64,000 nucleotides of DNA from assembly GCA_024500155.1 (NCBI GenBank), contig CM044856.1, positions 54,560,303 to 54,624,302 on the forward strand, read 5' to 3'. Positions 44,271 through 56,124 of this stretch are shown in pieces. Under the pieces are notes generated by a model that had not been told where the DNA came from, made no database searches, and was given only the letters and a program-made list of their open reading frames with translations. Position 1 is the first letter of the stretch. Every line of letters begins with the position of its first letter. The translations under genes were made by a program, and so were the position numbers. Source of the stretch: Chenopodium formosanum. Its lineage: Eukaryota > Streptophyta > Magnoliopsida > Caryophyllales > Amaranthaceae.

Positions 44271-45300
44271 TCAGTATTAGGAGGGTATTCTCCTCTTGTC
44301 ACATAGTTAAGGATATATGTATACCATGGCTCTTCATCTTCTTCTTGTGGTTCTTGTTCATCGTCAAGTGCGTGAACATAAGCCGGTTCATATCTGCTTT
44401 CTATGGTCAGTGGCCTTCTGATTGTATCAGTTGGAATTCGCACCATTGATGCTAATTTAGCTAGTGCAACGGCGAATTGGTTTTCTTCTCTCGGCAAATA
44501 CGTATATTCCACTTCATCTAGTTGCTCCGTGAGAGTTTCTAAATGAGCTTGATACGTAGCGAGACTTTCACTTCTCACTTTCCATCTCTTGGAGGTTTGG
44601 TTAATGATTAGTGAAGAATCACCGTAGATTATGAGCTTCTTAATTCCCAAGGAGACAGTTGTTTCTAACCCTAAGATACATGCTTCATATTCTGCGGCAT
44701 TGTTGGTGACATCAAAGTTAAGCTTCATGGAAATTGGAATGTGCTCTTCATTGGGTGATACAAGCAAGACTCCTACACCACATCCTTTTTGGTTTGAAGC
44801 TCCATCAAAATAGAGCGTCCATCTATCATCTTCGGTCATGAGTAAATCTTCGTCAAGGAAATCATACTCATCTTCTTCTTTCTCAACTTCTTCTAGTGGA
44901 AAGTCTGTTAAGAAATCAGAAACCGCAGAACCTTTGATGGCTTTTTGTGGTACAAATCTCAAGTCAAACTGAGCAAGATTGACTATCCACCTTGATATCC
45001 TGCCATTGAGTGTCGCTTTTTCGAACAAAATATTTGAGAGGATCCATCTTGGACACGACATGCACTGTATGACTGAGCATGTAATGTCTTAGTTTCTCTG
45101 TATCCCACACAAGTGTGAGACACAGTTTTTCAAGTGGTGTGTATCGTGTCTCATATCCTTGAAACTTCTTACTCAAATAGTAGATTGCATTCTCCTTGCT
45201 TTCGATCTCTTGTGCTAGCATTGCCCCCATCATTTCTCTTGTGACCGTAAGGTAGAGTCGAAGAGGAAAGTCAGGTATTGTTAGCGCCAGCATGGGTGGG
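44271..45300 (-). pseudogene. RNase H and second RNase H of B1
   Basis: The first RNase H (RLYLTVTREMMGAML..., YETRYTPLEKLC) is followed by a frameshift near 45030. The second, Tat-type RNase H starts TLYFDGASNQKGCG, NNAAEYEACILGLE and IYGDSSLII, and ends ENQFAVALAKL. The last expected Asp (ADALA in A) is Val here, so B1 lacks a different catalytic residue from A. An acidic linker (QEEDEEPWYT) leads into the integrase. Confidence 0.85.
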
Positions 45301-46225
45301 TTTCCCAAGTACTCTTTGATTTTGTCGCAAGCTTTTTGGAAATCGTCATCCCATGTGACTGGGACATTTTTCTTGAGCTTCTTGAATATAGGTTCACATA
45401 TCGCTGTGAGCTTTGATATGAACCTACTTATATATTGCAGCCTTCCAATGAAACCTCGAATCTCCTTCTCATTATTAGGCGGTGGCATGGCCATGATCGC
45501 CTTTACTTTTGTGGGATCTATTTCAATCCCTCGAGAACTGATCACGTATCCAAGTAATTTTCCTGACGTGACTCCGAATGCACATTTTGCTAGATTTAAT
45601 CTCATGTTGTACTTGCAGAGTCTCTCAAAGAGCTTGCGAAGTGCAATAATATGTCCTGGGCGATCTTTAGACTTAACGATCATATCATCGACATAGACCT
45701 CCACCTCTTTGTGCATCATGTCATGTAACAATGTTGTAGCTGCTCTTTGGTAGGTGGCACCCGCATTTTTCAACCCGAATGGCATTACCGTATAGCAATA
45801 TGTACCCCATTGCGTGATGAATGTGGTTTTCTCCATATCTTCTTCGGCCATCAATACTTGATTATATCCGGCATAACCGTCCATGAATGATAGGAGTGCA
45901 TGGTTTGTTGTGTTATCGACCAGAATGTCAATGTGAGGTAGAGGGAACCCATCTTTCGGGCTTGCTTTATTGAGGTCCCTGTAATCAACACACATTCTGA
46001 CCCTTCCATCCTTCTTTGGACCTGGAACCACATGTGCTATCCATTCTGGATACTTGGATACTCTGATGAAACCTGCGGCCAACTGCTTCCTGATTTCTTC
46101 TTTGATTTTGAGAGCCACATCCGGTTTCATACGGCGCAGCTTTTGTTTGACAGGCTTCATACCTTGAATGAGTGGTATCGTATGCTGAGCTATATCCCTG
46201 TCAATTTCTGACATATCTTGGTATG
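45301..46225 (-). pseudogene. Reverse transcriptase of B1, 3' part
   Basis: Open from DMSEIDRDIAQHTIPLIQGM through KKDGRVRMCVDYRDLNKASP, MPFGLKNAGATYQR and YVDDMIVKSKD. The catalytic YVDD is intact. Its 5' side is broken by the solo LTR: ...FVDVFAWSY on one side and QDMSEID on the other. Confidence 0.92.
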
Positions 46226-47928
46226 TGAAGGCGTCGCTCGAAGTGCGCCTACGTTAAAAAGCATGTTGTGAATATGTTTGGCACTCATAGGAAGTGGGAA
46301 TTGACATTACGATTAGGGACAAATAAAGTAGGAAGCCGCCAACAAGTTTTTAAGGAACTTGTAAACCGTTCATGGATCATAAAAAGGCAACCACGATAAA
46401 GGGACAACGAAGGCAACGATTGACCCGTGAAGGTTACACCCCATTCATAATTCATGAGATTATTAACTCCATATGGTTCGGAACCACAAAAGGAAGATCG
46501 GGGATGATGGTACGAAGTGAGTCATGGAGTCACATTCGCCCGTATTGGCCTCTACTTGATTCTTATAGTGAAAAGCATTCCTGTGATCTCAAAGGCATAC
46601 AAACAATAATTCAATTCGCTCCAAACTATTATTTAACTAAATTGGTTCAAAATTAATGCACACATAATTCTAAATATTTGGTGATCACTTCAATTAATAA
46701 TAAGATTAAAAAGGATCCTAAACCGGTTGTCCAAATTATCTTATTAGTCGTGATTTTCAATTACATATTCCCTTTAAACATGCAATATTGTGATCAAAAA
46801 TAAATAATAGAATCAATATAAATATAAAAACCAATTTAATCATAATTCTAACAACATAAAAATCGTTAGAAAAATAACAATAATAAAAAGAGCATGATCC
46901 TTACTTTGAATCTGTTTGTTTGCAACTACAAAATAATAAACGAGTTAGTAACTTCAAGGAAATAATAAAACAATAACTAAATTAAATTTAATAAAAGCAA
47001 GGTTAATTTTGGGGCCAAACCCTCAAACGATTCTACCTTTCACGCCTTAGTTTAAGGACATAACCTCGAGTAAAATATGGACTCCTTTGAGTGCTTGAAG
47101 AAGGAATTTTGAAGTGAAAAGGGTAGGCTAGTGTTTAGGTTAAGAGCATAGAAGAGAGAAAATAAGAATCATAGAATTCTGGTTGCCCCGTTTATCAGAA
47201 ATGAGGGGGTATTTATAGGGAAATGTGCTGAGGGAGCACACGGAACCCTAAAATGATAAAAACCCTAAAAAAGTATCCCGTGACACGGTCAGACTGTACC
47301 GTGACACGGTTAGACTGTACCGTCAGACGGTACAAGTTCCCGTGACACGGTCAGTTTTGGAGTGACGCGGGAAATTTTCAGAAAACGGAACGTAAAACGC
47401 GTTAAGGGTTTACGCGGAAAGGACACAGAACTCTCCGTGTCACGGCAGACCTCCCGTGTCACGGGAAGTCCCACCGTCAGACGGGAAGAGTTCCCGTGAC
47501 ACGGTCAAGCTTGACCGTGACACGGTCAGTTCCAGTCCACTTTTCCGTCTAAATTCATTTTTAACCCTAATTTCTTTCGGCATTTTAAGTGCCGATTGAT
47601 AATTTCGGGCTTTTTTTTTTACTTTTATTATTCGGGCTAAAATAATAAAATAATAAAATAAAAATAAATAAAATATTTGGGCCAAAAATAATAAATAATA
47701 AAATAAAAAGGTTTGGGCTTAAAATTAATTAATAAGTTTAGGCTAAAATTAAAACTATGCTTTTACCAAACACCAAGACTGATCCATGGACCTTTCAAAA
47801 ATATGAATTTAATAAAATACGATTTTTTAAGCACTCTCGGGATTAAATACTAAACCCGACCAATAGCGGCGGTGAAAGGTTATTTATCATCGGGCTTGGT
47901 TTTGGGGAGACATTTTTAGGTGTCTACA
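46226..47928 (-). mobile_element. Solo LTR-b inside B1 pol (1703 bp)
   Basis: Same LTR family as B1 but clearly diverged from LTR-a and LTR-c. On plus, starts TGAAGGCGTCGC and ends GGTGTCTACA. Perfect 5-bp TSD GTATG at 46221-46225 and 47929-47933, within the codons for Ser-Tyr-Gln-Asp of RT. There is no internal domain, so it is a solo LTR from LTR-LTR recombination. It contains its own CCGT-N3-ACGG cluster (47276-47531) and a TATA box (47210-47217, minus). Confidence 0.92.
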
Positions 47929-47933
47929 GTATG

Positions 47934-49790
47934 ACCAAGCAAATACATCAACAAATTCACTAAGCAAGTTAATTAGCTCTTTGCGTTCATCTTGACTTTG
48001 TGTTAATCCAATTTTTACTTCTTTAACAGTCGTATCATTGGAAATGTTAACTATTTCTGTATCTTCAATAACTGCCGTTTTATTTTCGTGTTCTTCCATT
48101 GCTTTTATTATTTCTTTGTCATTTTTATCATTAGCAAAGAAATATTGATCAGGGCTAGGGGAATGACACGCATCGTAAGCAAAGATACTCATTTTATTGA
48201 ATTCTTTGGCTAATAAATCAAGAGAGGCAAGGTCGGCCGCGACCTTGCCGGAATTATTTGGACTAGAAAGAGAGGACTCAACAAGAGACTCAGGATTGAA
48301 CTCTATAGCAGAAAGAGGGTCGACCTCATACTCTAAGGACTTGTCTACAGACTTAGACTCAGACTCGGACTCGAACTCGGACCCAGACGACTCAGACTCA
48401 TCAAACATAGGATCTTTGCCAGCGGTTATTTCCAACTTCTATCCACTTGGTGTAGTGATCCTCAATGTCTTGCGCCATCCCCTTGAAATGTTGTCAGCTT
48501 GGACAATTAACTCGGAGGGGTCAAACTCCTTGTTTGCTATGACAGCTTGAACGAGTTCGGAGTGATCATTGCAGACGAGCTTAGACTCATTCTTTTCCCT
48601 TCCAAAAAGCAGGTTGATGCCTAGATCATCAGAACTCAGGCTAGCTGGCTTCTCGGTTGTGAAAAGCTCTTCGTCTTCATTAACAAAGTCACAATCAAGG
48701 AACACCTCGAATCCTGGTTCATGCATCCCATCGTGGACGAATGGCTCAGGGAATTCATAGCACGGAAAGTCTTCCCCTTCCTTGATGTACTGGTCATTGA
48801 GTGTTAATGGATATGGATCCATGGCCATTTCCTTCTTCATGATTCGAGCGTTATTGCGAGCCTTCATCTTCGATAGAGCTTGTTTCACATCTTCTTTTGT
48901 TGGCTTGAATCCCAAGCCAAAAGTTTCCTTCTTGAGTGCACCAGGATGGGCCCAAGATTCAGCCATTTTCTTTTTGAGTCCAAGGGTCATTCTAGGGAAA
49001 TGACCTTGCTTCTTCAGAATGGCATTGATATTGGTGTTTGAATAGGGATCGAAGTCGAGATGGCACTTTTCCTCTTCTTTAATCATGAGAACATCATCGA
49101 GTGAAAAACCCCAAAGATCTTTGTCTTCTTCGTCGTGCTCGACAGGGACGATAGGAGTGTCGATAACTTGAATGCGCATAGGAGAGGCATCAATGGTAAT
49201 TGGAACCCTTCCAACTATGGCTTTCACTTTCTGGTGTAGCGATGATAGAATCGCCTTTAGCTCATGAAGCCAAGGGCGTCCTAACAACAGATTGAAGGAA
49301 GCCTTAATGTCTACTACCTAAAACTTAGTGCGACGTTCAATGGCCCCAGTGGTTATGTTCAGCATGATAGTACCCACGGCTTGACGGCGAGTATTATCAT
49401 AAGCGCGAATCCCTTGAGTGGAGGGAGTCAATTCTTTATTCTTTATGCCCAACTTCTTTGCAGTACGGAGTGGGCACACATTGATTGCAGAGCCATTATC
49501 AACCAGGCTCATAGGAACATTCATCTGCCTACACACCACAGTGAGGTGTAAGGCCTTATTATGTTGATCCCCTTCCGGGGGCAGATCCTTGTCAGAAAAC
49601 GAAATCAGATTGCTATTACTTGGCAATACAGTAGTGAGAAAGTTGACCAGTCCTTGAGGAGTCATGTCATCATCAACTCCTATTTTCACCAGAGCATTCA
49701 TCACATCCTTTCGATGCTCGTGGGAGGTGGACAAAAGCTTCTATGCGTTCATCTCCACCTTGGTCTTTTGCAATTATTTTACCACATCGC
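47934..49790 (-). pseudogene. Protease and linker of B1
   Basis: The protease carries LVDNGSAINVCPLRTAKKLG and FNLLLGRPWLHELKA. A long linker (48439-49287) follows, open in this copy: DEEDKDLWGFSLDD, KKQGHFPRMTLGLK, PCYEFPEPFVHDG, GINLLFGREKNESK. An acidic Ser/Glu-rich run leads to the RT start (FVDVFAWSY). In-frame stops: KLQ preceded by TAA near 49770, A*KLL near 49742 (Trp position), KF*VVD at 49316-49318, and SG*KLE near 48437. All but the first can be explained by C-to-T type change. Confidence 0.85.
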
Positions 49791-51245
49791 TGTTCACAGG
49801 GTGGATGGGATCAACTATCGGATGTGATTGTGGTGGAGTTGGAGGTGGATTAGGTTGTTGCAACCGTCCACTTCTGGTGAGAACCTTGACCTCAAAGTCC
49901 CCCAAAACATCTTCACTTGTGCCAAGAGATGAACAGGCTATATCCTTGAGATAGACGTCTTCATCGTCACTATCCCAAATTCCATTTACTTCTTCAGAAC
50001 TTGAGACAAATACAACTTCCGGCAGAGGTTCATTCACAGGTTGAATGAGTATTGACGGATCAAAGGAGACTTTGTCTCCCATGATAGCCAAAGCATCAGA
50101 AAGAGGACCTGTTTGAATGTTAGGCTTCTTGCCCCCTAGAGGGACAGGAAGTTGATTAGCATCAATTAGGTCTTGGATTGCATCCTTCAACCTCCAACAC
50201 TTCTCAGTATTATGACCCTTGCCTTGATGAAACTTGCAATAAGCATTGGGGTCATAGCTAGCGGTCCTATTCTCTGGTCGAGGTTCTGGAAATGGTCTAA
50301 TTGGCATAATCAATCCTTGACCATGCAAACGGTCATAAGCAGCATCATAAGTCATTCCCAAAGGCGTGTAAACCCTCCTTTGCTTTTGGAATCTTTGAGG
50401 AGGAGCATTAAGGGCTAGCACATCATTGATATTGATATTGTTGGTAGCATTATTGGGCTTGGAAGATGAAGAAGAAGGAGTGTCGTTCTTCTTGTTTTTC
50501 CAAGTGCTATTATTATTATTACTACCAGCAATCTTCATTAGTTTGTCCTCGATATTGATTCCAATATCGTATACAGCTTCAAAGGTACTTAGAGGCAGAA
50601 ACTTCAAGTGTTGCTTGTACTTATGAGTCAGATTGGCAATGAACAAGCGAACCATCTTCTTTTCCTTGGGGGGATCCACCAAGAGCGCAGCTGTTTCCCT
50701 CCATCTGCTTAAGTAAGTGGTGAAGCCTTCATTCTCTTTCTGTTTGAGAATGGAGAGTTCACGTTCAGAAGTATTGGCCTGAATGTTACACTTGTAATGA
50801 TTCATAAAGCTTTCAGCAACATCCTCCCAGGTCGCGACATGTTTGGATTCCAAAGAATAGAACCACTGTTTACAGGCATGCTCCAAGGAAAGAGGGAACA
50901 CCGTAGGGAAGAGTGTCACATCTACTCCCTTAAGAGCCATAGTTGCAGAAAAAGCCTTCAAATGGAAAAGTGGATTATTAGTAGGCTTGAATTTGGGAAT
51001 ATCAGCAGTGGAAAACTTCTCAGGAAGCTTTTTCCTTATGGACGAAGAGGTGACAGTTGTTCTACATAAGTGAATTCTTCAGAAATCTTGCTCATTTGTT
51101 CCTTAATCTTGTCCATTGCAGCGGTAGTGACATTGTATTGATTGTCTTGTTCTACCGTGCTGACTCTAGTGGTGAGTGTCTGCATCATATCAGACAACTT
51201 TTCAATTGTCTTGTTAAGGTTCTCGATATCTTCCTTAGTAGCCAT
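49791..51245 (-). pseudogene. gag of B1
   Basis: Starts MATKEDIENLNKTIEKLSDM at 51245. One frameshift near 51050 (between TYVEQ and SSIRKK) separates it from a long open frame: KAFSATMALKGVDVTLFPTV, capsid core TWEDVAESFMNHYKCN and LKQKENEGFTTYLSRWRE, Asn/Ser-rich spacer, then CKFHQGKGHNTEKCWRLKDA, a zinc-knuckle-like motif. It is about 40-50% similar by eye to A gag. It encodes the structural particle protein and would be functional but for the single shift. Confidence 0.9.
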
Positions 51246-51768
51246 TGGTTAAAAGTAGACTGGATATGGGTCTTGTGGAGATGATTGAGGTGGTTTCCTT
51301 GTACGCCTCTTTGGTATAAGATTTTGTTGAGGTATTGACTCGAACCGTAACAATCTACCCCTGCTTCATGACCAAGTGCTGTGACACCGAAACAAACACA
51401 CCTTTAATGACCAAACTTAACCTTAACCCATCCGGATTAAAAAAAAGAAAAAGATTTTTTTTTTATATTTTTATTAAAAAAATCTATTTTTTTTTAAAAA
51501 AATCTATTTTTTTTTAAAAAAATATGGGAGGATATCATCCGACTTACTCCGAAAAAAGAAACGACACAAAAACAAGACTATTCCAAAATACGGTCAAAAA
51601 GTAGTGCACGACTAAGGGAAAAAGTGTGTGAACACGATATGTGAGTGATTAGGTGAGGTTATGGACACGTGTTTTGACCGTACAGCTAGACATGACACTA
51701 AACTGGACACAACATCCACGTACGTACGCACTAAAACCGAAAAAAGACTGATAGGACATATTTCCTGG

Positions 51769-51890
51769 GCACCGTGTCACAGTGCTGACTGTTGTGACAC
51801 GGTGCAATCTACCGTCAAACGGTAGAAAGCCCCGTGTCACGGCACTGTTCACCGTGGGGCGGCAGAGCATGCCGTGACACGGTGCGCAGT
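51769..51890. repeat. B1-family motif cluster upstream of gag
   Basis: ACCGTGTCACAGT, TTGTGACACGGT, ACCGTCAAACGGT, CCGTGTCACGGC and GCCGTGACACGGT in ~120 bp. Equivalent to A cluster 3. Confidence 0.8.
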
Positions 51891-52392
51891 TCCAGGTCAG
51901 TTTTGTGATTTTTCCAACTTTTAATCGATTTTAGGTCCGTACTAATTACTATGTGAGAATAAAAACCCTCGGTCATGGGTTAAATAAAAGAGTGAACACA
52001 TGAAGGTTAGCACCAAACAATCAAATAGCATTTAGGCACGATGATGTAAAAAAAGTTCGCAACCTAGAGTCAAGATCTATGTTCAACTATTGGTCAAGCT
52101 TTGGGTGTCAAAAGGGTACCATGGTTAAGAGTTTGGACGCGTTAGCAAGGCAACCTCCCTTGAGGGTGTATGCCAACGGGCGGCTCCGCGAGTTCGTGAT
52201 GAAATCGAACTCGACTCCATGGTTTGGGTGGATTTAATAACTCGGATGAACCCTTATTGCCATGAGCGTTTTTGGGTTGATAGAGCTTAAATTCTTCGGG
52301 GCTAAGACGCATGTAGAACACATACATTTTTTCAAAAAAATCGAAGGAAGTTGACTGTGAAAAGAGAAAATAAGTCACCAGACTGATTTTAG

Positions 52393-52491
52393 GACTGTCG
52401 TGACACGACAAAAATTCCCGTGCCACGGTACTGTGCACCGTCAGACGGTGCACTGTACCGTGACACGACAGATGTTGCCGTGGGACGGCAG
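52393..52491. repeat. B1-family motif cluster near the PBS
   Basis: TCGTGACACGA, CCCGTGCCACGGT, ACCGTCAGACGGT, ACCGTGACACGA and GCCGTGGGACGGC in ~100 bp. Equivalent to A cluster 2. Copies with altered arms are matched on both sides (TCGTGACACGA), so symmetry is kept. Confidence 0.8.
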
Positions 52492-52705
52492 TCAGAAGAT
52501 CTGACTGGTGCCCTGTTTTCCTTCGTGCGCAACCAAGTTATTTAATTTTTCCTACGGGACAGACCTGAATGCGACGTTAAAACGTTTATGCAGATGCAAA
52601 AATGCCAAATTAATCACAGGAATATTTTTTTCAAAAATCTTTCAAGTCTCATCCACTCATCTTAATTAAATATCGATCACTCAAATCGATAAATAACCAA
52701 GAATC

Positions 52706-52724
52706 CTCCCGAGAGGAATCGCCA
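52706..52724 (-). other. Primer binding site of B1
   Basis: Minus-strand TGGCGATTCCTCTCGGGAGG begins 3-4 bases after the 5' LTR. The TGGCGAYTCC core is shared with A. Confidence 0.6.
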
Positions 52725-52727
52725 AAT

Positions 52728-54423
52728 TATAGGCGTCGCTCGAAGTGCGCCTACGTTAAATCATGTGGTGAATATGCTTGGCACTCTTAGGAAGTAGGAA
52801 TTGACATATACGATTAGGGACAAGGAAATTAGGGAGCCGCCAACAAGTTTTTAAGGAACTTGTAAACCGTTCACGGATCATAAAAAGGCAACCACGATAA
52901 GGGACAACGATAGGCAACAATGATTGACCCGTGAAGGTTACACCCCATTCATAATCCATGAGATTACTAACTCCATATGGTTCGGAACCACGAAAGGAGG
53001 ATCGGGGGATGATGGTACGAAGTGAGTCATGGAGTCACATTCGCCCGTATTGGCCTCAACTCGATTCTTATATTGAAAAGAATTCCTGCGATCTCAAAGG
53101 CATACAAAAAAAATATTCAATTTGCTCCAAACTATTATTATACTAAATTGGTTGAATATTAATGCACACATTATTCTAAAATATTGGTGATCACTTCAAT
53201 TAATAACAAGATTAAAAAGGATCCTAAACCGGTTATCCAAATTATCTTATTAGGCGTGATTTTCAATTACATATTCCCTTTAAACATGCAATATCGTGAT
53301 CAATAAAAATATAATAGAATAAACATTAATATTGGAAGCAATTTAACAATAATTCCAACAATATAAAATCGTTAGAAAAATAATAAAAATAAGAGGAACA
53401 TAATTTTACTTTGATTCTGTTTGTTTGCAACTACAAAATAATAAACGAGTTAGTAACTTCAAGGAAATAATAAAACAATAATTAAATTAAATTAAATAAA
53501 GTAGATTTGATTTGGGGCCAAACCCTCAAACAGTTCTACCTTTCACGCCTTGACTTAAGGACAGAACCACGAGTAAAGTATGGACTCCTTTGAGCACTTG
53601 AAGAAGGAATTTTGAAATGAGAAGGGTAGGCTAGTGTTTAGGCTAAAGCATATAAGATAGAAAAATAAAACTAGAGAATTAATTGATGCCCCGTACATCA
53701 GAAATGAGGGGTATTTATAAGGAAAATGTGCTGAGGGAGCACACGGAACCCTAAAATGATAAAAACCCTAAAAAAGTATCCCGCGACACGGCAAACTGTA
53801 CCGTGACACGGGAAGTCCCACCGTCAGGCGAGAAACATTCCCGTGACACGGTGGGTTTTTAGTGTGACGTGGGAAATTTTCAGTAAACGGGGAAGAAAAC
53901 GCGTTAAGGGTTTACGCGGAAAAGACACGGAATTTTCCGTGTCACGGCAGATTTCCCGTTTTACGGGAAATCCCACCGTCAGACGGGACTGATTCCCGTG
54001 ACACGGTGGGTACCTGCCGTGGCGCGGGAATTCCCAGCCCACTTTTCCGTCTAAATACATTTTTAACCCTAATTTCATTCGGCATTTTAAGTGCCGATTA
54101 ATAATTTCGGGCCTTTTCTGACTTATTATTATTTGGGCTAAAATAAGAAAATAATTAAATAAAAAGTTTGGGCCAAAAATAAATAATAAAACAATAAAAT
54201 TAAAAAGGTTTGGGCTAAAATTAAATAATAAGTTTGGGCTGAAATTAAAACTGTGCTTTTACCAAACATCAAGACTAATCCATGGACCGTTCAAAAATAC
54301 GAATTTAATCAAATACAATTTTTAAGCACTCTCGGGATTAAATACCGAACCCGACCAATAGTGGCGGTGAAAGATTGTTCATCATCGGGTTTGGTTTTGG
54401 GGAGACATTTTTAGGTATCTACA
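52728..54423 (-). repeat. 5' LTR of B1 (1696 bp)
   Basis: Almost identical to 33802-35498, with both termini mutated (TATAGGCG for TGTAGGCG; GTATCTACA for GTGTCTACA). TATA on minus at 53712-53719. Motif cluster 53780-54032. Both terminal changes are G-to-A on the plus strand. Confidence 0.92.
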
Positions 54424-54428
54424 ATGAG

Positions 54429-56124
54429 TATTGTTGGTTTTGTGAATATTTGTGTGTATAGTGTCTTTCCATTGCATTCAAGGCAAGGTTTCAAAATGTT
54501 TTGTTTCAAACTTGGACATATTTGGGCTTTAGCACCTAGAATACTCTCTTTCCTAGTTGTTAGAGGTTTTCATGCACTTGGATGTCGGGGTTGGTTCACA
54601 CATATAACATTGCCAAGGTAGTAGAACTTAAGGGCTATGAGACCTTAGCTCACTTGGGTTGTGGTAAGATGGTTGTCGCTCTCTAGCTAGTTGAAGCTTT
54701 AAAGGTGATTTTTGCTATTCTACTACCGTCATTTTTGTGAGGATGTATATATATTGTTCTATCCTTCTACATTTCTTGGATGTGTGGAGTTTGGATCCTT
54801 GGCATTGCTAGCTCATATCGAGAATTTGGCTTGATTCTACGCGAGATCGAGACCGAACCAACCTAGGGGAAAACAAAGGCAATTAGGATTTTTGTTTTAT
54901 TACTTTCTATTCTTTTATTTTTCTTTTGCATTTTCTCATTTAATAACCCAATTTAAGCCCTTTTCCCTTCTTTGTCATAACCACATTAGAAACCAATGAC
55001 CTTTGCTTTATTTTCACATTTATTAGTTTTTGTGAAGCATTGTTGGGATTTGATTTGTATGTTTGGTTAACGAAAGTGAGAAAAAGAATGAAAAAGAAGT
55101 GAGAAACTCAAATTTTCGTACTTGTGATTATCTTTGGTATGTTGATAGTTAGAGCAAATGAGAAGAAAAGAAAGGAAAAGAAGGAAAAAGCCGCTCAAAT
55201 TAAAAAGAGGCGAGAGCAAAGAATAAAAAAAATAAAGAAAAAAAAGAAAAAAAAAAGTGAAAAAGTATTGAGAAAATACAAAAATATTTGTTGTTTGGTT
55301 GAAAAAGAATAAGCTTGGGGGAGGATGGAATTGCTTTGTGATCTATTGCTAGAATTTTTAATTTGAATGTTAGTAGTTTATTGAGTTTGAATTGAGGAAT
55401 GATCAACCTTGCTTCACTTCTAAGTTTACCACCTATTTCCAAATTTATTTCCATACCCTTTTACCCTAGTCTAAATGTTTCAACCCTTTTAAGACCTTTT
55501 GGCCTTAGTGAGGTTTAGTTACTACCGGTGGAGGGTAATCAAGCCAAGCCTATTGAGCGAGCTATCCAAGATGTCGGGTAGCCTAAATGTTTTTCATTGT
55601 TTATTTCTTCCGATTCCTTCGAGGAATCTCGAGATATCACCTTAAAAGTGGATGCAAAACTAGTGAGGACTCGGAAATTTGTTTGAAGATAAGGAGGAGT
55701 GTAAGTCCCTCTAAGTTCTCTATCCTTTGCATGCTTTATGTGTGTACCAACCTTAGCTATTCTTTTGCTTGACTACCTTCAATGTCTAGAAAAGATTGTA
55801 TTCTTGTGCACTTAGCCCGTCGTTTGTGTTTGGTTTGAAATATCAAAACTTGAGTTTTCTTAATTTCACCTTTGCCTTGAATGTTGTGTGTTGCTAGAGT
55901 TATGGGTTAAACTTTTAGGAAACCCTTAGGAGACCTCACTCGTCCTCATTGGCGACTTTGAGGTTTTAAGGGCTTGTTGTAGCTAAAAGCAACCGTGATG
56001 CCTACGACAGTGAGTTAGTGTACAATCTTTCTCTTTGCTTCTATTTTGCTTTCAATAATTTCATCTTGTTCTCTTTTGCTCTAGCTTTGCTCGAGGACGA
56101 GCAAAGGTTTAGCTTGGGGGAATT
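54429..56124 (+). other. Non-coding interior of B0, right of B1, with PPT
   Basis: No pol sequence. Contains two 'GCTTGGGGGA' phrases (about 55313 and 56112). The second, AGCTTGGGGGAATT (56111-56124), directly abuts LTR2 and is the likely polypurine tract. The ORFs here are short and without domains; 55124-55312 is a Lys-rich A-tract reading. Confidence 0.6.

Larger units (their letters stand above)
51246..52705 (-). other. 5' leader of B1 with two motif clusters
   Basis: A long leader like that of A, with no supported gene. CCGT-N3-ACGG clusters lie at 51769-51890 and 52393-52491 (for example ACCGTCAAACGGT and ACCGTCAGACGGT). The ORFs 51649-51870 and 52142-52453 run across them. T-rich (TTTTTTAAAAAAAT)n-like sequence sits at 51457-51525. 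Confidence 0.65.
33802..54423 (-). mobile_element. Element B1: young Tat-type Ty3/gypsy retrotransposon with antisense PMD and DUF7745-like genes
   Basis: Minus-oriented: 5' LTR 52728-54423, gag-pol 51245-43081, antisense DUF7745-like (41036-42591) and PMD (37715-40307) genes on plus, 3' LTR 33802-35498. Perfect TSD ATGAG (33797-33801; 54424-54428) within B0. The two LTRs differ at roughly 25-30 positions by eye, about 1.5%, mostly transitions. A solo LTR (46226-47928) of a related copy splits pol. A few stops and frameshifts make it non-autonomous now, but it is far more intact than A. Confidence 0.92.

Noticed and set aside
8024..54423. Endogenous pararetrovirus
   Set aside because: LTRs with TSD, integrase after RNase H and PBS/PPT fit Ty3/gypsy; no movement protein or coat-protein signature is seen.
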